Below, piece after piece: positions 25,408 to 33,500 of a DNA stretch of 63,343 nt. Origin of the DNA: Scalindua sp964437425 (GTDB lineage Bacteria > Planctomycetota > Brocadiia > Brocadiales > Scalinduaceae); NCBI GenBank assembly GCA_964437425.1, contig CAYTGO010000014.1, forward strand, positions 1 through 63,343, in the 5' to 3' direction. How positions within the stretch are numbered: the first letter of the stretch is position 1; every line of letters begins with the position of its first letter. The notes under the pieces were generated by a model that worked only from the letters and a program-made list of their open reading frames with translations, made no database searches and was not told the DNA's origin. Both the position numbers and the translations under genes were made by a program.

Positions 25408-27927
25408 ATGGAAATTAATGAAAAATCGGTTTTTTACGCACCTGATTATTATCATATAGAACAAGACTCGCTCCACCTGTTTCTCGATCCTGAGATGCCT
25501 AACTGGATTATTACTGATAAAAGGGGTAGCCAGATTATAGACGACATTAAGAATTGCAAAAATGTTAAGGAGCTGATGAACAACTATGCAAACAATTTTG
25601 ATATGGACTACACCAGGGCATGGTTGGAGGTTCACACATTACTAAAGGATCTGATTAGGTCTGAATTTCTGTCATCAGAACCGGTAAAGAAGGCTGCTTA
25701 CACAGGGCGTGCGGATTTCATTCATGCGGACAGGCTCAATGAGTTGTGGATACATACAAATAATTCATGCAATCTGACATGTTCACATTGCCTGGTTAAT
25801 TCATCACCAAATGAGGATGGAGGTCTGTCAACAGAAAGCATCAAAAAGATTATTGATGAGGCTGCGGTATTGGGAACATCCCGCTTTTACTTCACGGGTG
25901 GAGAGCCCCTCATGAGAAAGGACATTTTTGAACTTATCGATTACATCTGCAATCAAAAAAAGTCAGAACTTATAATACTTACGAATGGAACGCTCCTGAA
26001 GGGCGAAACTATAGAAAAGTTACAAAAGTTTGATAAGAAACTCTTAAAGATCCAGATAAGCCTTGATGGTTCAAAACCGGAGATCAACGATCCGTTAAGA
26101 GGCAAAGGTAGTTTTAATCTGATAGTTGAAGGGATTAAGAGTATTGTTAGCGCAGGATTTTCTCCAACGGTAACAACGGTCGTTGCGAACAGCAACATAG
26201 ATGACATACCGGAAACGACAAAATTGCTTGCTTTGTCGGGCGTGAAAACTCACCATCTTTTGTGGGCTCACAAAAGAGGCAGGATCACTGACAATGGAAA
26301 TAACTCCATTCCTCCGATAGATAAGGTGATTGAAGTAACGAGAAAAGTGAAGGAGGTCGCCAGGGAATCAGGTATTTCAGTCGACAACCATGACTCATAC
26401 AAATTCAGGGCAAACAGTAGCAGAGGCACACGGTATGATCTAGGGAATGCCTGTTACGACAGTATGTGTGTGTATTCAACCGGAGATGTTTATCCGTCTG
26501 CTTCATTTGCCGGTCATGCAGGTCTGAGATGTGGAAATGTTCTTGACAGCACACTCAGGGAAATCTGGGAAAACAGTAATATGAGCAAGGCGTTCAGAAA
26601 TGCGACACTTCAGAATAAGGATAAGTGTAAGGAGTGTCATATTAAATTTATATGTGGAGGCGGGGACATTGAACATTCATTCTTTTACTCAGAGAACGGG
26701 TTCAAGCTGGAGTCTGATAGATTTCCAGAGGGCGTAGGCATACATGCTCTTGATCCTTATTGCGATCTGCACAAGGAGATAACAAAGGATGTTGTCTTTG
26801 AGCTTGCCGAAGTCAGGAAGAAGATGCAGGATAGAAAAACAGGATTCAGTGCTCCCACTGTTTTAAGATCGATGGGTGATGGCGCTGCTATCTGTGGCGC
26901 TGATCAACAAGTTGCTGATTCACAATCTGTTTACACACTTCATTCCAACTGTGTACTCTCTTTTGATGTTGATAAGCCGAGGAGTATTGTGCGTGAATTT
27001 TATGGTAAAGCAGCGGAAGAGCCTCAGGAAGAACTATGCTGCCCGACTAAAAATTCTGAGGAAGATACCAGCCATATTCCACAGGAGGTATTGGATAGGT
27101 TTTATGGATGCGGGAGTCCGACGATTATTGCTAAGGTCTCTGAGGGAGAGACTATGGTAGATCTGGGTGCGGGCGCAGGGATTGACTGTTTCATTGCTGC
27201 CAAAAAAGTCGGTCCGAAGGGGAAGATTTACGGAATTGATATGACAGATGAGATGCTGAAGGTTGCCAACGAAAACAGAAAGTTGGTGGCAAAGAATCTC
27301 GGCTACGATATTGTGGAATTCAGAAAAGGATTTCTGGAAGATATTCCGGTCGATAATGGTAAGGTTGATCTGATTACGTCGAATTGTGTCATCAATCTAT
27401 CGCCTGATAAAAAAGCGGTTTTCAGTGAAATGTGGCGTGTCCTGAAAGACCACGGCAGAATTGTAATATCTGATATTGTCTCTCAGGTTGAGACTCCACC
27501 GCATCTTAAACTTAACAAACAGTTATGGGGTGAGTGTATCAGTGGTGCTCTTACGGAGGATGAATTTATGGCCTATCTCGAACAGGCCGGTTTTTACGGA
27601 CTCCAGACACTGTCGAAGGTGTTCTGGAAAGAGGTGGAAGGATACTCATTCTATTCCGTAACACTGCGTGGGTATAAGTTTGAAAAGGAAGAGGGTTGTG
27701 TTTACATCGGGCAGAGAGCCGTTTACCACGGACCGTACAAGGCGATAACGGATGAGGAAGGCCACCTGTTCCCAAGAAACGAACCTGTCGAGGTCTGTAC
27801 GGATACTGCAGAAAAATTAAGTAATCCGCCCTATACGGGACAGTTTACGATATTTAATGTAAATGACGGAAATAATGCACCATACAGTTGTAGCTCCTCA
27901 GACGAAGGAGACGTTCCCTGTTGTTGA
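25408..27927 (+). CDS. Radical SAM/SPASM enzyme fused to an ArsM-like arsenite methyltransferase
   Basis: 839 residues from the ATG at 25408, which follows a strong Shine-Dalgarno (GGAGG); the longer frame from TTG 25360 is rejected. Residues 1-90 resemble a PqqD-like binding domain. Residues about 110-330 are a radical SAM domain with the cluster cysteines C121-x3-C125-x2-C128. The SPASM region has C349, C354, C375, C407, C410 and C416 for auxiliary clusters. From about 520 an ArsM-type methyltransferase follows: CC544-545, YGCG (C568), SAM motif DLGAGAG (D585), SNCVIN (C660) and GECISG (C710). C660 and C710 are 50 residues apart, as in known arsenite methyltransferases. The tail ends CSSSDEGDVPCC. 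It would modify arsenic beyond simple methylation, but the product is unknown. Confidence 0.88.
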   Translation: MEINEKSVFYAPDYYHIEQDSLHLFLDPEMPNWIITDKRGSQIIDDIKNCKNVKELMNNYANNFDMDYTRAWLEVHTLLKDLIRSEFLSSEPVKKAAYTGRADFIHADRLNELWIHTNNSCNLTCSHCLVNSSPNEDGGLSTESIKKIIDEAAVLGTSRFYFTGGEPLMRKDIFELIDYICNQKKSELIILTNGTLLKGETIEKLQKFDKKLLKIQISLDGSKPEINDPLRGKGSFNLIVEGIKSIVSAGFSPTVTTVVANSNIDDIPETTKLLALSGVKTHHLLWAHKRGRITDNGNNSIPPIDKVIEVTRKVKEVARESGISVDNHDSYKFRANSSRGTRYDLGNACYDSMCVYSTGDVYPSASFAGHAGLRCGNVLDSTLREIWENSNMSKAFRNATLQNKDKCKECHIKFICGGGDIEHSFFYSENGFKLESDRFPEGVGIHALDPYCDLHKEITKDVVFELAEVRKKMQDRKTGFSAPTVLRSMGDGAAICGADQQVADSQSVYTLHSNCVLSFDVDKPRSIVREFYGKAAEEPQEELCCPTKNSEEDTSHIPQEVLDRFYGCGSPTIIAKVSEGETMVDLGAGAGIDCFIAAKKVGPKGKIYGIDMTDEMLKVANENRKLVAKNLGYDIVEFRKGFLEDIPVDNGKVDLITSNCVINLSPDKKAVFSEMWRVLKDHGRIVISDIVSQVETPPHLKLNKQLWGECISGALTEDEFMAYLEQAGFYGLQTLSKVFWKEVEGYSFYSVTLRGYKFEKEEGCVYIGQRAVYHGPYKAITDEEGHLFPRNEPVEVCTDTAEKLSNPPYTGQFTIFNVNDGNNAPYSCSSSDEGDVPCC

Positions 27928-27965
27928 TGTAAATAGTGATAGGTATGGTACTTTCCGATTCAGGT

Positions 27966-28520
27966 TCAGCTTAAAGACAGATCAAAACCAATATTAATTT
28001 CGTTTTTTATCTTCAACGTACCCATCATCGCTTTGAAAGGTTTTATTCCATAGTCTTTCTGGAGTAAGGTAATCATTCCCTTTAGATTTCCACCACTGGT
28101 GTCTATATCAAAATCAATGGATTTGGTAACGCCGTGCAGACTTAATTCTCCATTTATTTTATAGCCCCCCTCTTTTTCCTGAATAGCTTTAGAGCAAAAG
28201 TTTGCAGTAGGGTATTTATCCGGATGTAATACTTTGACGCCCATATCCTTTTCAATATCCGCTATATCTTTCTCTTTTAACGCATCTGTTCGTTCGCCAT
28301 CTTTCAGGGCGCAAATTACTTTCAGAGAATTTGCCTGTATCTCCAGTTCCAAGCTTCCTGAAGCAAAACCTGTCTCCGGTACTTCCAGATTAACTTTGAA
28401 ATCAGTTATATCTATCAGTAGGTCATGTGCTAATTTACTCAGTAAACCTTCTTTGAAAGTATAGACATTCAAACTCCCGGAATTTGTATCAAGGCAATAA
28501 GAACCGGCATTTAAAGACAT
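27966..28520 (-). CDS. YceI-family lipocalin-like protein
   Basis: A 184-residue YceI protein: FKEGLLSKLAHDLLIDITDF at the N-terminus, SLELEIQANSLKV, KVLHPDKYPTANFCS and INGELSLHGVTKSIDFD. The fold is an extended lipocalin-like barrel that binds long polyisoprenoids in characterised relatives. No signal peptide is seen, unlike many exported members, so it may be cytoplasmic. The Shine-Dalgarno is GGAGGAGAAAA just upstream of the start. It converges on the radical SAM-ArsM gene with 38 bases between. Confidence 0.88.
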   Translation of the reverse strand: MSLNAGSYCLDTNSGSLNVYTFKEGLLSKLAHDLLIDITDFKVNLEVPETGFASGSLELEIQANSLKVICALKDGERTDALKEKDIADIEKDMGVKVLHPDKYPTANFCSKAIQEKEGGYKINGELSLHGVTKSIDFDIDTSGGNLKGMITLLQKDYGIKPFKAMMGTLKIKNEINIGFDLSLS

Positions 28521-29319
28521 TTTTCTCCTCCTTTAAACAAGACTAGAAAATTACTTCTGTTCTCTAAAGAGACGTTAAAATGGTTTCTTTTGTGATATGA
28601 CTACCTTATTTTGCATCATATGTCCACTTTTTTTAACAACTTCCTTGTCAGCTTTTCTATAACGCTTATCTTTGGGAAGGCCTCTATTGGATTATTCTGC
28701 CAGAAAGTACCTGGCGTGCATTGGCAGCTCTTGAGGTCTCAGTGGGTAATCTCGAAATATAAATATTTTTTATGTAGAAAAAAGGCGAATATGAACCACT
28801 GTTTAGAATTATTTTTTTTGTGCCTCTAATAATATCAGAGCTTCAGATAACATATGAAAAAGAGTAGGGTACATACTCATAACTTCTTATTATATAAATA
28901 TATAAAAATATAGTGAGAAGATTGAATATTTGGTGAAATGTTAAAATATACCATAATATGGCTGAAATAAGACGCTGTATTACTGGAATACTGGAATAAA
29001 AATTTCAGGCTTTTAAAATAATTTTATTTTTTTGTATGCTGTAAATTTAGAGTGAAGAGTTTTTTCAATAAATACAAACTCAGGTTTTAAATTTATATAA
29101 GTCTATTGCATTTATGATATTGAGTAAGCTCAAATGGATTGGAAATTTTCTCATATTGCATGCATTGGCACCTGGCGGTAATAATAAGTTATCAGATAAA
29201 ATATCGAACTGGTACTTTCTTGAAATCTAGGTACTCAATTTGCGATTCACCCACATACGCAACCAACACTTTGCTTTTTCTGCGCATTCCGTTATTTTCA
29301 TATTGAAAGGCGGTACATT
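28521..29319. other. Long AT-rich intergenic region upstream of the FNT pair
   Basis: About 800 bases between divergent genes. The open frames in it are short and have neither a ribosome binding site nor recognisable products. It must carry the promoters of the YceI gene (left) and of the FNT operon (right), but I cannot point to convincing boxes. No repeat or structured RNA was seen. Confidence 0.4.
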
Positions 29320-30255
29320 ATGTCTGATAAGAGTAAGAAGGAAGTAGAAAACATTTCAAGTACCACTCAGCTGGCCAACACACCATTCATTGATATCGAC
29401 GCGTATGCACCCAAAATGATGGCAAACAGAGTAGGGCAGGTGGGAATATCAAAAGCGAATATGAGTTTCCTGACTACGCTTGCCCTAAGTATTCTTGCCG
29501 GTGTTTTCATCGCATTAGGTGCACAGCTGATGATGATGGTAACACATACGGCAACCTCCAGTTTCGGTTTAAATGCGTTAGTTGGCGGTGTCACCTTTAC
29601 TATGGCCTTGGTCCTAATCGTAATTACGGGTGCAGAGCTTTTTACGGGCAATTGTCTTATTGCCATGTCCTTTTTTGCCGGAAAGATTACGAGTGGTGAT
29701 CTTACCCGGAATCTGATTATCGCTTTTATCGGAAATCTTATAGGCGCGTTGAGTATCGTTTTCTGGATATACATTTCCGCACAGTGGACAGCCCATAACC
29801 ATCTGCTTGGAGCCAAAATTGTAATTGCTGCCAATGATAAGGTTAATCTTACATTTGGCGTTGCTTTTGCCAGAGGGGTTCTCTGCAATGTTCTGGTATG
29901 CCTGGGAATCTGGTTGTGTTATAGCGCCAGAAACAACCTGGATAAGGTTTTGTCTTTACTTTGGCCGATAGCTTGTCTAATAGCTTGTGGATTCGAGCAC
30001 TGCGTAGTCAATATGTGGCTCATCCCGATGGGTCTTCTCTTGAAAGGTAACCGTTTCGTAATGGAGGCTGTTGAAAGGGTGAATGGGGGGCCATTAGATA
30101 TTTCAAACCTTACTTGTGGTAAAGGGTTTTTAATTCATAATTTATTTCCCGTTGTCCTTGGAAACTTATTTGGCGGTATTATACTAGTTGCAGGTGTATA
30201 TTGGTTTGTCTTTTTGCGAACACCAAAGAGTAAGAAAGTAGGTCAAAATGGCTGA
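29320..30255 (+). CDS. Formate/nitrite transporter family (FocA/NirC-like) channel, copy 1
   Basis: A 311-residue membrane protein with six helices: LSILAGVFIALGAQL, TMALVLIVITGAELFTGNCL (the FNT signature), FARGVLCNVLVCLGIW and CGFEHCVVNMWLIPMGLL (the second FNT signature, with its pore His). FNT pentamers move formate or nitrite. In an anammox-type organism nitrite uptake or routing is the natural role, but the substrate cannot be read from sequence. Shine-Dalgarno GAAAGGCGG precedes the ATG. It overlaps the next FNT gene by eight bases. Confidence 0.9.
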   Translation: MSDKSKKEVENISSTTQLANTPFIDIDAYAPKMMANRVGQVGISKANMSFLTTLALSILAGVFIALGAQLMMMVTHTATSSFGLNALVGGVTFTMALVLIVITGAELFTGNCLIAMSFFAGKITSGDLTRNLIIAFIGNLIGALSIVFWIYISAQWTAHNHLLGAKIVIAANDKVNLTFGVAFARGVLCNVLVCLGIWLCYSARNNLDKVLSLLWPIACLIACGFEHCVVNMWLIPMGLLLKGNRFVMEAVERVNGGPLDISNLTCGKGFLIHNLFPVVLGNLFGGIILVAGVYWFVFLRTPKSKKVGQNG

Positions 30256-31336
30256 AAAAAAGACTGGAAAAACTGCGAAAACTGCCAGGACAACAAGAGC
30301 AGCTAAACCTGTTAGAACGACAAAAACTGTCAGGACAAAAAAAGTTGCAAAACCTGTTAAATCGGCGAAAACTGTAAAGACAGCAAAGGCCGTGAAGCCT
30401 GTAAAGGCAACAAAACCTGTAGAGATTCCAAAAAGAGCCAATACTGTTTATGATATAGACGCCTATTCACCCCCACAAATTGCAGCTCGGCTTGACGCAG
30501 TAGCAGGTGTAAAGGCAAAAGATTCTGCAGTGAACACATTTTTGCTGGGTGTTAATGCTGGCGCTTTTATAGCGCTGGGAGCTCAATTTGCCACCTTAGT
30601 GATAAGTGATTCCGGACTACACGCCGGGCTTACGGCAGTGGTCGGAGCAATTGTATTCTGTCTTGGTTTGATAATGGTTGTGGTTGGCGGTGCGGAACTC
30701 TTTACTGGCAACTGTATGATTTTTATTGGATATCTGGAAAAAAGGATTACGACGAGAAGAATCTTTGATCACTGGACTATTTCGTTGATTGGGAATTTCG
30801 TAGGAAGCCTATTAGTTGTCTTCTTAGTGTATAAGGCGAATCAATTTTCGTTCTATGACTATATGGTCGGTGGAAAGGCACTGCTTATTGCCAACAAAAA
30901 GGTTAATTTAACATTCACAACTGCCTTTTCAAAGGCGGTACTCTGTAATGCAATGGTGTGTATGGCAGTATGGGTATGTTTCAGTGCAAGAAATGTGGCA
31001 GACAAGATCATGACGCTTGTATTTCCTATAGCCGGTTTCGTCGCCAGTGGATTTGAGCATTTAGTCGCAAACATGTATTTTATTCCTATGGGCATAATAT
31101 TAAAGGGTCAACCGGAAGTTGTTGCCGCTGCAGAGAAAATGGCAGGAAAGACATTAGACCTCTCCAATCTTACCTGGAAAGGATTTTTTGTTATAAATCA
31201 AATCCCGGTATTTTTAGGAAATGTTTTTGGGGGGATTTTTCTGGCAGGCATAGCGTTCTGGTTTATATACCTGCGGCCAAAACTCAACTTTACATTCACG
31301 ATAAAAGAAGACTTTAAAAAGGACAGAATTAGCTAA
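30248..31336 (+). CDS. Formate/nitrite transporter family channel, copy 2, with Lys-rich N-terminal tail
   Basis: A 362-residue paralogue of the preceding channel with both FNT signatures (VVVGGAELFTGNCM; SGFEHLVANMYFIPMGI). Uniquely it starts with about 63 residues of Lys/Ala/Thr/Val repeats of the form KPVKxxKTVKTAK, resembling histone H1-type tails. Such a cationic cytosolic tail is not part of the FNT fold and could bind nucleic acid, membrane lipids or nitrite. It starts inside the end of copy 1 (overlap ATGGCTGA), so translation is coupled. An intrinsic terminator follows at 31428-31454. Confidence 0.9.
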   Translation: MAEKKTGKTAKTARTTRAAKPVRTTKTVRTKKVAKPVKSAKTVKTAKAVKPVKATKPVEIPKRANTVYDIDAYSPPQIAARLDAVAGVKAKDSAVNTFLLGVNAGAFIALGAQFATLVISDSGLHAGLTAVVGAIVFCLGLIMVVVGGAELFTGNCMIFIGYLEKRITTRRIFDHWTISLIGNFVGSLLVVFLVYKANQFSFYDYMVGGKALLIANKKVNLTFTTAFSKAVLCNAMVCMAVWVCFSARNVADKIMTLVFPIAGFVASGFEHLVANMYFIPMGIILKGQPEVVAAAEKMAGKTLDLSNLTWKGFFVINQIPVFLGNVFGGIFLAGIAFWFIYLRPKLNFTFTIKEDFKKDRIS

Positions 31337-31427
31337 TGAGTAGGTTCTAATGACGTCATATTAATTTGAAAACATCATTAACTCAAATTTTAACAAGTTC
31401 ATATCCCTGAAAGGGGTGTAACAAAAA

Positions 31428-31454
31428 GGCCCACCAATTCTGGTGGGTTTTTTT
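31428..31454 (+). terminator. Intrinsic terminator of the FNT operon
   Basis: CCCACCA and TGGTGGG form a 7-bp stem with a four-base loop (ATTC), followed by seven Ts (31448-31454). Confidence 0.9.
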
Positions 31455-31629
31455 ATGCTTCTTCTATTGGATAGATTTATTATTACATTTTTCCTAAAGA
31501 AATTCCCATTGTAATTCTTGATGTAGCGACGCAATTTATCGCGTTTGAAAAACACGGTTAGATAAATCAAACCGATACAAAGGACACATCCAATCTTTTA
31601 TAAAATATGGAAAAGGAGGATTTGTGGAG

Positions 31630-32385
31630 ATGAAGAAAAGTGTACTGACAAAGTATCTCATATGCAGCTTAATGAGTTTGATGGTTTTCGGTGGTATGAT
31701 GGGTGTATCCGGCGCATCCGGTACATCTGCAAATTTATATAACCCATCTGAAGCACTTGATAAATTAAAGTCGAGTAATGTACGTTTCAGCTCTGGCCAG
31801 TCTAATCATTCGGATATTTCTGCAGAACGGAGAAAACAGGTAACTACAGGCGGGCAGCATCCTTTTGCAACCATAATTGCCTGCTCTGATTCAAGGGTCC
31901 CGGTAGAGATAATATTTGATCAGGGAGTGGGAGATATTTTTGTAATTAAGGTTGCAGGAAATGTCTGCAATACTGACGAGATCGGCTCTATTGAGTATGG
32001 GGTCGACCATTTGGATACACCCGTAATGGTAGTCTTAGGACACACCCACTGTGGTGCGTGTACTGCGGTTGCCACAGGTGCAGACGTCCACGGCTGTATC
32101 CCCGACTTAATTGCGCCTATCAATCCGGCTTTACAAAAAGTGTATGCAGCCTACCCGGATTTATATGGCAAAGATCTTGTCCCTGCACTGGTTGAGGCAA
32201 ACGTGTGGCAGGCAATAAAGGATCTTTTCCAAAGAAGTTCTTCAACCAGAAGGAGAACGAATGATGGGAGAGTAACAGTTGTTGGCGCTGTGTATAACAT
32301 AGAGACGGGAATTGTGAAATGGATGGGTACGCATCCTGAACAAGAAAGCCTTACTAGTGTTATGAAATATAATGTGTGGGAATAA
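31630..32385 (+). CDS. Exported beta-class carbonic anhydrase
   Basis: 251 residues from the ATG at 31630, ten bases after the AAAGGAGGA Shine-Dalgarno; a GTG at 31624 is too close to it. A signal peptide (about 1-30, MVFGGMMGVSGASG) sends it across the membrane. Zinc ligands and the dyad are intact: C85-S-D87-S-R89 in IIACSDSRVP, and H138-T-H-C141 in LGHTHCGAC. It interconverts CO2 and bicarbonate outside the cytoplasm. The stop codon overlaps the ATG of the next gene (TAATG), so the two are made together. The convergent dabAB-sulP operon lies next door. Confidence 0.93.
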   Translation: MKKSVLTKYLICSLMSLMVFGGMMGVSGASGTSANLYNPSEALDKLKSSNVRFSSGQSNHSDISAERRKQVTTGGQHPFATIIACSDSRVPVEIIFDQGVGDIFVIKVAGNVCNTDEIGSIEYGVDHLDTPVMVVLGHTHCGACTAVATGADVHGCIPDLIAPINPALQKVYAAYPDLYGKDLVPALVEANVWQAIKDLFQRSSSTRRRTNDGRVTVVGAVYNIETGIVKWMGTHPEQESLTSVMKYNVWE

Positions 32386-33464
32386 TGAGTATTTTCGAGC
32401 TTTGGTCATCCGAGGGAAAAATTTATAAAGGGTCAGAACTGTTTCAGTCTGATAACCCTCCCCGGCAGTCTTACGTTGCCCCTCTTGCTTTTGATCAAGA
32501 TGTGGACGCTCTAAAGGATTTCCGGAATCATATTCCCTCTCCTCGATTGGTAACACCGGATACATTTAAGAGAGTCTTGAATGACCTATTCGCACATCCG
32601 CTAATATTACATGCCTTTTTAGATAATGATGGAGAAGTGGTTTGTATGGATGGTGGTATTGTTGGAAACCATCTCCATATGGCAGGATCCGGGATTTTAC
32701 TTCCTCGCAAGGCATATGGTGTTCCAAGTGATCCGACTTATCAAATAATTCAACAATTGTGTTCTCAGGAGGGATACAAGCTTCCACTGTCACACGATAT
32801 AGATATTCTTCTCCCTGAAAACAGATTTATTGAAAATTTACAGAATTTGCGTGACAGGGGCATAGTCAAATCTATCTCCTCTCATCAGAATTGCGGTGCC
32901 GCAAGAGAGGATATAAAACGTATCTTGTTGAATACGGAGACCGTTGACATACCAGCGGATATCGCTGAAAAGATATTAAGCTATCTTCCCCAAAGAATAA
33001 TCGAAGAACATGCAAAGCTGTTTTCAAAAACATTGAGTATAAAGCTTAACGTACCGGACCATCATATTTACGATGAACAGATGGAACGACTTTCTGACAT
33101 CCATAAAGAGAAAATCGTTTACATTGACTTGATTGGGGGGACAGATCCTGACCTGGCTTTTGGTTTTCGCAAAATGGAACTGCCAAATGGTTTTATTCTT
33201 CATCCCTTTCTTTCTAATTGGGAAAATATTTTTAATCGTATTGAAATTAATATGTCTATTGTCTTCAGCTCTCATGGCAGAGGTGATCATTTTGACAAAG
33301 AAAACCCCTTTTTCATCGTCCTTATTGACCACCCTGTTTATCAAATAATAGAAAAGAACCCTGAAATTGCTCAAGAAATCCAAGACAGGATCAATAAATT
33401 AGGCCTTGGAGATCGCGTCCTCATCCACAAAGTTATGCCCAATATCCGATTTGACAGTAACTGA
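32385..33464 (+). CDS. Unrecognised protein with a divergent carbonic-anhydrase-like metal signature
   Basis: 359 residues from the ATG at 32385, which overlaps the carbonic anhydrase stop (a GTG at 32376 is possible). I do not recognise a named family. Two motifs stand out: VVCMDGGIVGNH, with C87-x-D89, and ISSHQNCGAA, with H167-x2-C170. In beta-class carbonic anhydrases the zinc site is C-x-D-x-R followed by H-x2-C-G, so both halves have counterparts here, but the Arg partner of the Asp is Gly91 and the spacing of 80 residues is longer than usual. Other conserved-looking parts are HLHMAGSGILLP and VYIDLIGGTDPDLAFGFR. No signal peptide, so cytoplasmic. Its tight coupling to an anhydrase suggests a role in inorganic-carbon handling. 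Confidence 0.6.
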   Translation: MSIFELWSSEGKIYKGSELFQSDNPPRQSYVAPLAFDQDVDALKDFRNHIPSPRLVTPDTFKRVLNDLFAHPLILHAFLDNDGEVVCMDGGIVGNHLHMAGSGILLPRKAYGVPSDPTYQIIQQLCSQEGYKLPLSHDIDILLPENRFIENLQNLRDRGIVKSISSHQNCGAAREDIKRILLNTETVDIPADIAEKILSYLPQRIIEEHAKLFSKTLSIKLNVPDHHIYDEQMERLSDIHKEKIVYIDLIGGTDPDLAFGFRKMELPNGFILHPFLSNWENIFNRIEINMSIVFSSHGRGDHFDKENPFFIVLIDHPVYQIIEKNPEIAQEIQDRINKLGLGDRVLIHKVMPNIRFDSN

Positions 33465-33500
33465 TTAATATGGCAAAGCAACCAGCCATGCCGGTAACAC

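Noticed and set aside
28700..28730. Sigma-54 promoter (CTGGCGTGCATTGGCA) upstream of the FNT genes
   Set aside because: The distance between the GG and GC elements is one base short and it lies about 600 bases from the start codon.
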